This document shows, piece by piece, positions 1 through 10,964 of a stretch of DNA of 64,000 nucleotides; position 1 is the stretch's first letter, and the number at the start of each line of letters is the position of its first letter. The stretch lies in the NCBI GenBank assembly GCA_025769875.1, contig JAGFNK010000061.1, forward strand, positions 100,855 to 164,854. Direction: 5' to 3'. This stretch comes from Russula earlei (taxonomy: Eukaryota; Basidiomycota; Agaricomycetes; Russulales; Russulaceae). The notes under the pieces were generated by a model. It was not told where the DNA came from. It made no database searches and was given only the letters and a program-made list of their open reading frames with translations. A program made the position numbers and the translations under genes.

Positions 1-2822
1 AGATCAAGGCATGCGTCTCCACTCCTTTCCACTATGAAGACTCTCACCCGCATCCTCTTCCTGCCATCCTTTAGGCATGGTTCCAGAATAGCCGTGCTAA
101 AGAGAAACAAAAACAAGCCACTGCCAACAAGGTCCCCCCAGCCACCTCTCCATTGAGCTTCGACACGACTCCCCTTGCCATCGCCATCGATGTTGAGGTT
201 GAAAAATATGCTGATCCCATTCCTCCACCACCCGTCACGAAGGTCAAGCGCCAGAAGCCCCAACCGTCACCGAGGACTCCTCAAGATCCTTCAGGGAAAC
301 CCCCCCGCGCGGCGAGCACGCGCGGCCGGTACGACTGGACGAACACATCTACGATACGCAAGAGCGCGCGACTCGTCTCCGCGTCTGAGGATTTGTCGAG
401 GTCGAGCCGGGTCGTGCCCTTGCCGCGCACACAGCCCCCCAAGTCACCCGCGGACGACTCGCGCGATCAACAACAACCCCACGCCACCTCTACTCGTTCG
501 CCCGCAGAGGCTAGCCCATCCGTGTATGACCTCCGTCGTCCTCTTCCCATTCCCCCGTTCATTTCCCCGTACGAGCCATCAACTTCACCCTCTATCGCCT
601 CATCATCAATCCTGTCACAACCACCGGAAGGGTCTTCTTCTGGGACTCCAACTTCACAAGTCCTCCCATCAATCGACCCCGATTCTTCCGCAGAAAGCAC
701 ACCCTATATCGTCTCTGGAGCACATCCGGAGCCCCCGTCAACCACTTTTACAGAAGTACCTTCCGAGCTAATTACAGTCGTCGACTATGCCTCAACTCCT
801 CCCAAATCCCTCAGTCGTGCAGAGACTGAGCACGCTGCAATTGGGACCCCGCCAATTCAGCAGTCCGACAGCATTGAACAGCATGGTCAAGATGAACCAC
901 AGCTATCGACCAAGATGTCATCCCATCCTGACGAGGCATTTGTGGCCCCTATGATGTTCCCGCCTCTTAAGTACACTCTCAAGTACACGAGGAGGAAACC
1001 AAAGCTTGCTTGTCCTAATCCTGTGTTAAATAACCACGCCGTATCCCCCCCAGTGGTTATGGAGGCTCCCCCTGTGCTCGTGATGGTTGATAATGCAAGC
1101 AGTGCTGATACGACAATTCCCCAGAACAACTCTATAGATCCTCACCAGGAAGCTGTTGTTGCTCTCCCTGCCAGTAGCGGGTGCGTTTGTTACTTTGTAA
1201 AGATGGTGCTTGGACATGACCTCATTTGTAAGGGTCATGAGAGATCCATCTGCTAATCCATCCGAGGGTGAGCAACTTGTCTCGACAGCTCTCCTGGGAG
1301 ATCGAACCATTACCCCAACTTCTGAGTGAGACTCGTTTTCTCATGCGACGATTCCCAATGTGATGGCGTCCCTAGACCAACGTCGATTGGATCTAGTTTC
1401 AGCAACTCCCGTGATGCGTCCCCAATTGATGATCCCATTCCACCCATTGGTGAGGTTGGATCCGCTATGTGAGTCGCTCTTCCACCAATCACATCCAACT
1501 CATTCAATTGCACACTTGCAAGTCCTATTCCAAAATCATCTTCAGACGACTGTGCCGCAGGAGACAGCAACAAGTACTTAGAGTTCTTCGGCTATGACAC
1601 AGGCACAGAGTACGTGAACCAAATCCTCTAAAGAGGTCTTACTCATTTTTCATAGCGAGTGGCCTCCGGTTCTGCAACAACCTACAGCTTACGTCGAAAG
1701 TACTTCTGATCACAGTCAAACCTGGCCTGCAGAATCAGGTGCGATCCTTGTGTCGCAATGCGATGATCATGTGGGAATCGTGTCAGTGCATCGATTCGCA
1801 AGCATTGGGTGGCAAGAACATTTGTTACTAGATGGAACGCGCTACTTCTCGAACGCTACTCTTCACGTAGTCACGGACCTTGATTTGCACAAGTCTGAAG
1901 AGCTAGATGCGGTCACGAGGTTCCTCGATGGACCGGATACAGAAATTCTTCCTCCATCACAGTGGGAATTATGGCTCCGTGATGGGAATGAGTCAAGAAG
2001 GGGATTCATTCCGGTCAAAGCGTGGGTACACCACGGAGCACGGATGGTGGCGTCGAAGCATCCTGGATCAGACCTAGATGGACATGTAAATGAAGCAATT
2101 GATAGTAAGTCGATGAAATTTACGCATGCCAGTGTGGGTGTTGATGAATTTGCAGAGATGGAATCGGAATTTGAGTACTGGCAGTATGTGGTATCTCATC
2201 CGGTTCACGCTTTGCTGCCACCAGCAACCATTGCCGAAGCGGTCGAGATCCTCACGTGGATCTATAACTGTATGTTATGTGGCGTATCCTAATTGTTACC
2301 ATTTCTTTATGCTGTGTCAGGTTGGCTGGCACTATCGCCCCATCATTCTCAGCTCCCATTTAGTCAAGAAGAATGTCAGGAGTTGTTGACGCAACTCCGT
2401 TCTTTTAGTCGTGAGCCTCACTACAGTGAAATCTGACCCTTTCACGTACTTTCCATCTAGACACGTCTGCTGAGACAAAGTCCCTTGTTCGCACATGTGT
2501 TGTATCCACAGTACTTGCTCGCGTCGGTAAGTTTTTGGCCCGCTTTGGAGTTACTAGTCTTATAGAGTATCGTTCAGTTGCATGGCGGCAGGGTCGACAC
2601 TGGGACTGTGCCACATCTCAAGGATCGCGGCAAGGCAGCAATGATCCTTCAGATACCATTTCGCTTCCGTGTTCTGGGGAGGAGTTCACCGTCTTCTTTG
2701 TTTGTTCTGGTCTCCCCAACGTTTCCTGGAATGATCACATCATCATCAAAGTTTCAGCACGGAACATGGCGTACGCCGCGCTAGTTATCATTTCCTTTTC
2801 ATTAGGGCGCCTACTTGCCTGA
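1..2822 (+). CDS. Homeodomain (3' end) fused to Ser/Pro-rich, WW-like, tail-anchored protein; family copy A, 5'-partial
   Basis: The gene enters from the left edge. After an intron acceptor at 74, the frame starts with WFQNSRAKEKQK, the DNA-recognition helix 3 of a homeodomain (W48, F49, N51, R53 positions kept). If the preceding intron is 9-74 it is GC-AG, and the joined exons read IK/AWFQN. A basic, Ser/Pro-rich stretch follows, then from about 590 the part shared with the other family copies. Predicted exons 75-1180, 1233-1325, 1376-1468, 1523-1609, 1656-2104, 2156-2269, 2321-2410, 2461-2526 and 2566-2822 keep one open frame (784 codons). The WW-like core (WQEHLLLDGTRYFSN) lies near 1810-1850 and lacks the usual second Trp. 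The last residues form a hydrophobic helix ending GRLLA-stop, a tail anchor. The homeodomain join could be a gene fusion or a chance read-through. Family identity is firm; function is unknown. Confidence 0.7.
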
Positions 2823-3389
2823 TCTACAGTTAGAAATTCCTGGTTACGTGACGCGATGATAAAGAACGCCTACTCGGATTCTTCTGGCTGCTGTCATTCT
2901 CGGTCTCCCGGTGGCATTCATCATACTCCTTGGTATCACCCTGTTTCACGACTGATTTCTTTGACGGCCTTCAAGTTCTCCTTGGATGTATTTTTATCGT
3001 TTCAAAAATGTACAGATACAAGCCGTGTATCGACAATCCCATTTTGTACCATCGCAGAGAGGGACTATTAGTTGACATTGGAAAGGTGTGTTTATAGCCA
3101 ACCGGACTCTAACAAATACATGAAGGACCTATATAGGAGAGCCAGGGGATCGTACGTCCCGCTCACATGATTCCGCCGCTCGCGGGAATGTTCCTTACAG
3201 CGCACAGGGACGTGCAGTTACCGATCGTGTCGACGTGTGGAATGTTTGAAATGTCTATCAGTCCAATTGAAATATACGAGTACTGAGATTGAAACCTGAC
3301 AGCTCGGGATGGGGTCGAGACAACTAACACCTGACACTCGAATCGCATCGCCTACCTCTTATCGTCCTCATCTGTTCTCGTTCTCCTCG
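2823..3389. other. Spacer and likely promoter of ILEI gene 1
   Basis: No gene is supported here. The sequence is closely repeated at about 10460-10964, upstream of the second ILEI gene, so it is part of the duplicated unit. The block just before 3390 presumably carries the promoter. An in-frame ATG at 3309 is not conserved in the second copy, while the ATG at 3390 is, so I place the start at 3390. Confidence 0.6.
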
Positions 3390-6300
3390 ATGTCTTCTTT
3401 TCCGGTGTCTGTGAAGGCCACTACTAACAGCGAGGCAGCTTCGTTCGCCTATCCATCCCAATCCTCCAATCCTGTACCTACCAGGCCGGGCCTCAATGTT
3501 GTTTTCCTTGACTGTCATACAGGCAGTCTCATCTCCTTCAAGACTTTCGACATTCTTTTCGACTCCTCTGAATGGGATCGTTTTGCGTCCGCGATCGAGT
3601 CTGACACACTTTTCCCTAACACGTATGTCTTGATCGCCACCCAGCAAGGCCGTGCTGGAGTGGTGTCGAATATTACCGATCGTGGACGCCGTGCGATCCA
3701 TCTCTTGGGAGGATTCGCGTTCCAGAATGTTGATTGCGCAAAGATCACCGCCTGGGCCTTTGTTGGCCAGCATGGCGCAGGCATCGGTACCTCCCTCGAC
3801 AGCTTTTCATTCGACGCACGCTCGGCAGAGCTTTCTTCCATCGAGCTCACCGATATGCCGCCATCTTGTAGAACTCACGTCATTCGCGCTACTTCAAACG
3901 GCACTGGATATATCAGCGCACGGATTCTTTACGACAACGTGGAGTTTGTAGGGTCCGGCTCTAATGGGCTGAACGTCGTCGTCATCGACCCGGCTTCGGC
4001 CACCGTGCAACACGTTTCATCATTCGGCTCCTCTCCTTCAGACGCAAATGCGTTTGCTCAGCTCGTAGAATCCAAACCAGCAAATTGGATTTTCGCGGTA
4101 GCTTTTAAAGCATTCTCCCCCTCCCTTCTCTCTCCGCCCATCAAACGTGCGTTGGAAAGTATCGGCAGCAAGGTCGTGTCAGGCCCTGTCTCAAATGGAA
4201 TGTCATGGGTGGTAATTGGATCACGCACTTTCGATGATACGGGGGTCAGTGAAGTATCATCCCAAGGGCCAAGCAGCCAAGCGAACTATTACTTCGATGC
4301 CGATGCAGATCGTGAAGGACAAGCTAGCTTTATACTGGAGTGCCGAGGTGCCTACAATGTTAGTCTCGATATCGTTGTTGATGGATGTGTCTTGGAGTCG
4401 TTCAAGGCTGGCCCAAACTACAACCTTCGCATCGCGGCCATATCCCCTTATACAGGGATTGTTTGTGGTCACCAAGCCTACGATGTCAGGGAACTGAGTG
4501 ATCAGAAATCACTCACCGAATTCGTCGAACAGGTTCGGGTCTCTTAACTAGCATTATTCACCCATTGACATCCTTACAAGATCCCTCTCGGTTACTTGAC
4601 GGCGATTGTCTATCAGCCACCTGATGGATTCACTTTTCCCGCTGCGCTTGGCAAGCTCCTTTCTCTCATGAGTCAATTACCAATCGAACTTGTTCTTCCA
4701 GGAACTATGTATGGGCTGCTTTACCGCAAGGGTTCTGGCCCGGCAAGGTCATTCTATCGAAACATCAGCCAGTCCGCAGACGGTTGGAGTGGTGCGGACA
4801 CGTTTGCCTTAACGTGCCGCGTTTTTCTTACTCGGCGGCCTCCGATCTCACGGATCGAAGCATTTTCTGCTGGCTTTTTTGCGGGAAATCGTGCATATGT
4901 TACAATCGACATGCGCACCGTCGAGTTCAGCCGGGATAACCGCGGACTCAACGTCGTCGCGTTCAATGGATATGGGACGGTTGTGAACATCGCATCGTTC
5001 GATACTTGGGCTAATCAGACCGCAGCCGATCGTTTCGCTTCCTTGATCGAGGAACTACCTGCGGGCACAGGAGTGGCCGTCGTCATAGTCGACGAAGGCA
5101 CACATCGTCTAAATGGTCGTGCAATTCAAGCCATAAAGTCACTTGGAGGCTCCAAGTTGGGCAGTGTAGCCTATCGTGGCTCATACGCTCTGATTGGATG
5201 CAAAGGAAGGTCTGCAGGTTGCGTCGCGGAAGCCTTCAGTCCCTCTGGGTCACTTGGTGCTCTCGTGAAATCATACACTCCGGGCGCTGAGCCGGGCCCA
5301 TCTGACAAGGGCAACTGGCTTTCCATCTCGACATACTCGAGCTCACACAATAACCACATCCTTCTTGATGGCGTCGAGATAACGCCAGATACGACATTTG
5401 GACTAGGCATACAGCTCCTTGCGGTCGGCCAACAATATCCAGTGGTGGACGAGGTATTGGGCGATAATGTCGAGGGACTGATCGAGGCCATGCGTGAACA
5501 CACACAGACAGTATATGCCATGTATATACCTGGATCGTGCTCAGGTACACGAGCCGCTACTATTCTCAGAAGCTTCCTTGGCTCCACAAAGACGGACGAT
5601 CTTAACGGCAAAGGCAGGATTGTTGTGGGTGTACCGGGTGGCGGTTCAGGAAGTGCACTGGAACACATGTTTGTGGAGGAACCTGTCTCGATCTCGTTCT
5701 GGACTGGGCCATTTGTCTCTGCGACCACGAGTCACACTCGACCAAGGAGGGTCAAACGATTCCAGTGGGTGGTAGGACTTGGGGCGATAGGGGCGGTCGT
5801 CGGACTACTGGCGTATATCGGCTTATTTTTCTTTCAAGACTCAAAAGAGAAAGATAAACCTGCCCCAATTTCGGGCCCCACGGCCCCCACCACACCATCG
5901 ACCGCCGCACCCGAGGGGGTCACTGTTTCAAACCCAATCGATCCTCCGCCAAAAGACGTATCGAAGGTTGTTCGTCGAGGCCTGTTTATTGCCGTTGACT
6001 CTTGCCGTCAGATTACCGAGCCTGGCCGGGGTGGTGATCCCAAGGTGACCACCATCGGTGACTTCAAGGGAGCGGCCTATCCCAATGTCGAGAAGATACG
6101 GGCATTTTATGCCAATAAAGATGGCGGCACGTTCATGCAGAGCACGGTATTCCTCAACGACGACCCGAGCACTCCTGCGGCTCTGTGGCCTACTGTTGCG
6201 AACGTGCAAGAGCATGTACGACAACTTGTTCGAGACACCAAGGATGGCGAAGTCGCTCTTGTTCACATCTGGAGTCACGGGACTAGCGGGGGCCCATCGC

Positions 6301-6800
6301 TTCCAAGGGAAAAGCCGCCGCCGGGCGTCCGAAACCCGTATAACGACGCAGTCACCCTTGCCCGCACTGAGCTGCAGAGCATGATCGCCAATCTCTCCAC
6401 GCGGATCAACTTCACCTTCGTTTTCAATTGTTGTCATAGTGGCCGATGGCTTGGGCCTCAAGAACAAGTGCCTCGCGGGATCGCTCTCGCTGGGGCCCGG
6501 GAAGACAGGGCGTTATCGCTCAAGCTGACTTCCGATCCATTTGGGCTTCATAACCCGACCCTGTCGTTGCACTTTCTTTTGTCGCGCTGTAAAACGGGAC
6601 CCTTCCCGACGTATGAGGAAATACGCAAACAAATCGAAGACACCTTGAACAGATGGGTAAAACCGCTTCTCTTGGAACTGAAGGATGACGACGGAAACCG
6701 TTTGTACGATGACTCGACCGCCACTTTGTATATTCTCTTGCAATACAACCCTTCCATCACCGATCCGAAGAGACTTCGCTGGTTGGACGCTATTTCTTGA
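3390..6800 (+). CDS. Five ILEI/PANDER-like domains, one transmembrane helix and a caspase-like (C14) protease domain
   Basis: Two exons (3390-4532 and 4581-6800) are joined across a 48-nt phase-0 intron containing an in-frame TAA, giving 1120 residues. ILEI/PANDER (FAM3-type) units begin near residues 33, 190, 340, 502 and 655. Three start with GLNVV followed by a Ser/Thr-Phe turn, and several end in the G-S-x(n)-G pattern with a Trp/Tyr-bearing strand (for example YRGSYALIGCKG). The third spans the intron. A single hydrophobic helix lies at about 777-798 (VVGLGAIGAVVGLLAYIGLF). The C-terminal domain (about 850-1080) has the caspase/metacaspase signatures HIWSHGTSG (His about 947) and FVFNCCHSGRW (Cys about 999). 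The usual Asp before CCHSG is Asn. No N-terminal signal peptide is visible. Known: ILEI domains occur in vertebrate FAM3 cytokine-like proteins and C14 proteases drive proteolytic signalling. Inferred: the repeats sense or bind, and the membrane-held protease acts. The substrate is unknown. Confidence 0.8.
4533..4580 (+). other. 48-nt intron of ILEI gene 1
   Basis: The intron runs from GTTCGG to TTACAAG. It contains a stop codon in the reading frame and a TTGAC branch-like site. The flanking exons are in phase 0. The same intron (12108-12155) is present in the second copy, with 4 differences in 48 positions. A donor at 4539 (GTCTCT, 42 nt) would also keep the frame. Confidence 0.75.
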
Positions 6801-7631
6801 GAGAGGGGAGACGTGAGGGGGATCATTTCCCGAATTCCCTTTTGTCTGTTTGAATATGGTTGCGAGTGTGCGTGTGCGTGTGCGTATCCTTTTCCGTTTC
6901 TATATGCGAAATGTAGTACTACTAGTCAGCTTTCCCCGGAGCTTGTTCAACGCGTACGCTGGCACCACTGGCAATGAGCCACCACTACGCACCCCTCTCT
7001 GCGTCAGCCACCGACTTCTACGCGCCTCCGTCTTTAGTGACCCCTCCCCCAGAGGCGGCTACCTGTGCCTCACGATCTTCTGCCTCGCCTGCCCAACCCG
7101 GCCAGGGACAGTAGTACCTCCTTCGTTCACCACTAGTCCTCTACGTCAAGGCCAAATCGGTTCGCCCGTATATTCACTTCCTATGGTGAACGGCCAAAAC
7201 AATATCCCCTTGTCTTCGTGTTTCATATCTTGCACCCTTATGCTCCCCTTTGATCCCCTTCTGTATTTAACACCCTAGCTTCTTCTCAATGAAGGATGAT
7301 CCTTTTTCCTTTCTCATTCTCTGATTGCCTCAAGACATTCGGAAGTTCTCATCGCGTCCGCGTTACGTTCCCCGCTGGGCTTCCTCCTCCTCCCTTCTCT
7401 CTCTATCGGGTCAGGTAACAAACGTCCCGTGCGTCCCGACTGCGCTACAAGGCATCTGTAAAATGGATCTTGTTGAGATTCATGCTGGTGGCTCGAAAAA
7501 TTGAAGTCCTCATACCTCAAGATTTTCAATCTCCAATCGTGGGCTCTGCAAGAACATTTATCATGTCCTGATTGGGTGACTAGGGAGAGCAAATGTGAGC
7601 AAGAGCAAAACCAGGGAGCATGAGACACACT
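6801..7631. other. 3' flank of ILEI gene 1, no gene seen
   Basis: No credible coding region is seen. Around 6945-6985 is a block (core CTGGCACCACTGGCAATGAG) that recurs downstream of WW-family copies near 15860, 21565 and 25695. It therefore marks the boundary of a duplicated unit. The rest is pyrimidine-rich spacer and the 3' flank of the minus-strand pseudogene. Confidence 0.5.
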
Positions 7632-9476
7632 TCAAGGGGAATTGGACAGATAGCCGTTTCCGCCACTCGTGTCATTCCAACCCTTCGGTAAAAGCCATTG
7701 GGTCATCTCGTCCGAGCCAGGGTCTTGAGGACAGACGAGCACATGATGAATCTCGACAGTTGTCAACTTCTTCGCTAACGACGACCCAGCCACGTTCGTT
7801 TTTTGCTTCTTCCGTTGCGGTGACGAGCCTGATGAGCCAGAACTTGGCTTGTCTGTGACACACAGTGTCGCTTGACGGTCCGCATTGGTCTCATTGACCG
7901 TAAGCAGAGGGTATCAATGATCTTGCCAATCTTGGCATAGCCCTTCCGCGAACCCCGATGCGTCTTCGAAATGGTCATTTGTAGGACCCAGAGATGCATA
8001 GTGTTCGGGTTGTCGTCATGTGTAACGATGAACACATCGATGAGGGGGAAGTTGGGGGCAGAAGGTCTGTAGTACACATTGTGAGAGACTTGATTCGGCA
8101 AAACGGAAAACTCCCCCTTTCAGTTTGACCACCAACCAAGGGGTGGGGGATGACGATTGCGATGACCCAGCCGACTGGGAGACGAACTTGTGGGGATCAG
8201 AATGAAATTTCATCTCCCTCATTGGCTGACCATTGACACCCGCGATAATCTTCCTATGGGCATTGGCTTCGAAAACCCATGATGCAAGTGTTGCCCCTTG
8301 AGAAACAGATTTGAGATACAAGATGAGCTCGCGGTCGCGTTCTTCCTCATACTTCCGGAATTTGAGCATCACCGCCCCTCCTACCCAGACAGTCCTGAAG
8401 TCAATATCCCATTCCACCCCAAGTCCAATCTTGCGACGAGATTTTGTAACAATGAGGCAATGGGAGAACCGGTTCGTTAAGAGCTTATCGCGCTGCACGA
8501 CCATATGCAACACCTCATCGAGATCTTTAGGTGACTCGTCGAGTGCGGCCATGACGTGATCATGGACCTCTTCAAAATTATAAAGTACCGCTCGGAACAT
8601 GTCCCGGGCGACGTATCCAAAATACGTGACGGCGTTGTTCAGGATATCATTGATTGCTTTCTCAAGCTTTGGCGGATTTTCCCCATGAAGTGATTTGATA
8701 TATGAAAGGTGGAAGTAAACCAGATCCATATCGGTGGGACAGGCAGATGGGAAGGGAGCACGCCACAACTCCAAGTATTTCTTCAAATGAGTTTTGAAAT
8801 CTTCAAATGCAATATCCAGTTCTGAGAAACAAGTTGACAATTTCAAGGGAAAATAGACATCAAAAATTCTCTCACCAGCTCCTCAGTTCTTCAATAAACC
8901 AGAGTGGCAAGGTGGTTTAAAGTGGACCCCAATCCTTGTGCCAAGTAGAGTAATGTGCAGGGTTCAGAAATGGGGCCTGGATTGGGAAGCATAGGGGGGA
9001 ATCCACCACCAGTGGGATGGGAGAGGATGCATTAGGAATGTCAAAAAAAAACCACTGTTAGAATTTTCAGGAAGATCTTCTTCTCCATCTACAGGGCCCA
9101 AAAGCTTATAGACACTACCAAGGTAAAAGAGGATTGCTCTGTGCACATTAAGAATGAACAATATGTTTTGGTTGTCCTGCAAGAGGCAGACAAGCAGGTA
9201 CATGGGAAGATCATTTTACCTGGAGAGACTGTTTCTGCTTCTCACAGCAACGAGAGGTAACTGTGTGCTTACTGGGATTGGACTGGTAAAAATGATACCT
9301 CCATAGGGGTCGTGTACAAGGATCTTTTTGATGTGCAGAAAGACAAGGTCGCATATATCAAAAGGCTTCAGTCCCAGGTTAAAGTTAAAAATTCCGCGCC
9401 TCGTCTGCAAAGGCCTTCCAACGAGGGCGGGTTTTACGCCAACGGCCACAGGTCCACGTCCAGTTGTTAGGATCAA
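7632..9476 (-). pseudogene. Degenerate RHS/Crinkler-like protein (P-loop NTPase plus restriction-nuclease-fold C-terminus)
   Basis: Read on the minus strand, several frames join into one familiar architecture. From 9476 there is LVHDPYGGIIFTS, the lead-in to a P-loop, but the GxxGxGK(S/T) loop itself is scrambled and followed by a stop at about 9213. The frame resumes with YLLVCLLQDNQNILFIL. A 270-residue stretch from 8846 follows. Then, in a shifted frame, comes YYRPSAPNFPLID plus LWVLQMTISK, the PD-(D/E)xK-like nuclease core of fungal retrotransposon-hot-spot/CRN proteins. After another shift it ends VEIHHVLVCPQDP and a stop at 7632. One frame change coincides with a run of five C at 8113-8117; another lies near 7915. 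I call it a pseudogene because several independent breaks are present. Unrecognised introns could explain some of them. The family assignment rests on motif memory only. Confidence 0.55.
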
Positions 9477-9687
9477 TCACAGAAGCAAACAGTGTCAGTC
9501 CCGCCGACGGTTGTGGTGCGGACACGTGCCGCGTTCTATGTACTCTAATGAAAAATAAATAAATAAATTACATAAGTTGTATCGGCGTGATCCCCCTCCG
9601 CCAGCTCAACTTACCGACTTGCTCCCTCTGCTCCAAACCATGACTCACTTGCCAGTATTTAGCATATCTGATGCACATGCACCCTGA
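9477..9687. other. Short spacer at the 5' edge of the duplicated unit
   Basis: This short spacer contains an (AAAT/AATA)n run near 9550-9570. The duplicated WW-family sequence begins abruptly at about 9688, so the duplication breakpoint lies at its right end. Confidence 0.4.
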
Positions 9688-10461
9688 TCCCCCCCACGGA
9701 ACACGGGTGGTGGTGTCCGAGCATCCTGGATCAGACCTAGCGAGACATGTAAATGAAGGGATTGATCGTAAGTTTACGTGGGTGTTGATGATTTTGCAGA
9801 GATGGGATCGAAATTTCAGTACTGGAAGTATGTGGTGTCTCTTCCGGTTCACGCTTTGCTGCCACCAGAAACCATTTCCAAAGCCCTCACGTGAATTTAC
9901 AACTGTATGTTATATGGCGTATCCTAGTTGTTACCATTTCTTCATGCTGTGTCAGGTTGGCTGGCACCGTCGCCCCATCATTCTCAGCTGCCATTTAGTC
10001 AAGAAGAATGTCAGGAGTCATTGACGTAACTCCATTCTTTTTAGTCGTGAGGCTCACTACAGTGATATCTGGCGTTTTGACATACGTTCCATCCAGTCCC
10101 CAAAAAACGTCTGCTCAGACAAAGTTCTTTGTTTGCACATGTGCTGTATCTACAGTTCTTCTTAGAGTCAGTAAGCTTTTAGCCCCCTTCGAGCTACCCG
10201 TCTTATGGATCATCATTCAGTTCCATGGCGGCAGGTCGATGCTGGGACGGTGCGACCTTTCAAGGATCGCGGCAAAGTAGCAATAATCCTTCAGAGAGTA
10301 TTTCGCTTCCGCATTCTGGGGAGGAGCTCACCAAATTTTTTTGTTTGTTCTGGTCTCTAATGTTTCCTGGAATGATCACATCATCATCAAAGTTTCAACA
10401 CGGCAAATGGCGTACGCCGTGCTAGTGATATTTTCCTTTTCATTAGGGTGCCTACTTGCTT
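9688..10461 (+). pseudogene. 5'-truncated copy B of the WW/tail-anchor family
   Basis: Homology to copy A starts inside its WW exon (equivalent to about position 2030), so the Ser/Pro-rich part and the WW core are absent. The later exons, the PFSQEECQE-type segment and the tail-anchor helix (MAYAVLVIFSFSLGCLLA) are recognisable. A one-base deletion next to CATGGCGGCAGG (10223 region) breaks the last exon's frame relative to copy A. The stop after the tail anchor is lost (TGATCT in copy A, TGGTGT here). It sits upstream of ILEI gene 2 just as copy A sits upstream of ILEI gene 1, so the pair was duplicated together. Confidence 0.7.
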
Positions 10462-10964
10462 GGTGTGCTGTTCGAAATATCTGGTCACACAATGCGATGA
10501 TAAATAACGCTGACTCCGATTCCTCTGGCTGCTGTTATCCTCGGCTTCCGGGTGGTATCCATCACACTCCTTGGTATCGCCCTTGTTTTAAGTGTTACTG
10601 ATTTCTCTGACGGCCTTCATCTTTATCGTTTCACAATTTACAGATACAAGACGTGTATTGACAAACTTATTATATACCATCACATAGAAGGACTGGTAGG
10701 TGCCATCGGAAAGATGTGTTTATAGCCAGTCCGACTCTGACATATACATGATACAGGATCGTATGTCCGGCTCACGTGATTCTGCCGCTCGCGGGAATGT
10801 TCCCACAGGGACGTGTCGATTACCGATCATGTCGACGTGGGAATGAATCCAAATGAAGTGCTGAGATTGAAACCTGACGGCTCGTAGAGACAACTAATCT
10901 CGAATCGCATCGCCTACCACTTATCGGTGTCCTCGTCTATTCCCACCCACCCTCGTTCTCCTCA
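10462..10964. other. Duplicated spacer and promoter of ILEI gene 2
   Basis: This region is collinear with 2823-3389, with clearly more substitutions and small deletions than the following ILEI coding region shows. It ends at the ATG at 10965, in the same local context as the ATG at 3390. No gene of its own is seen. Confidence 0.6.
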
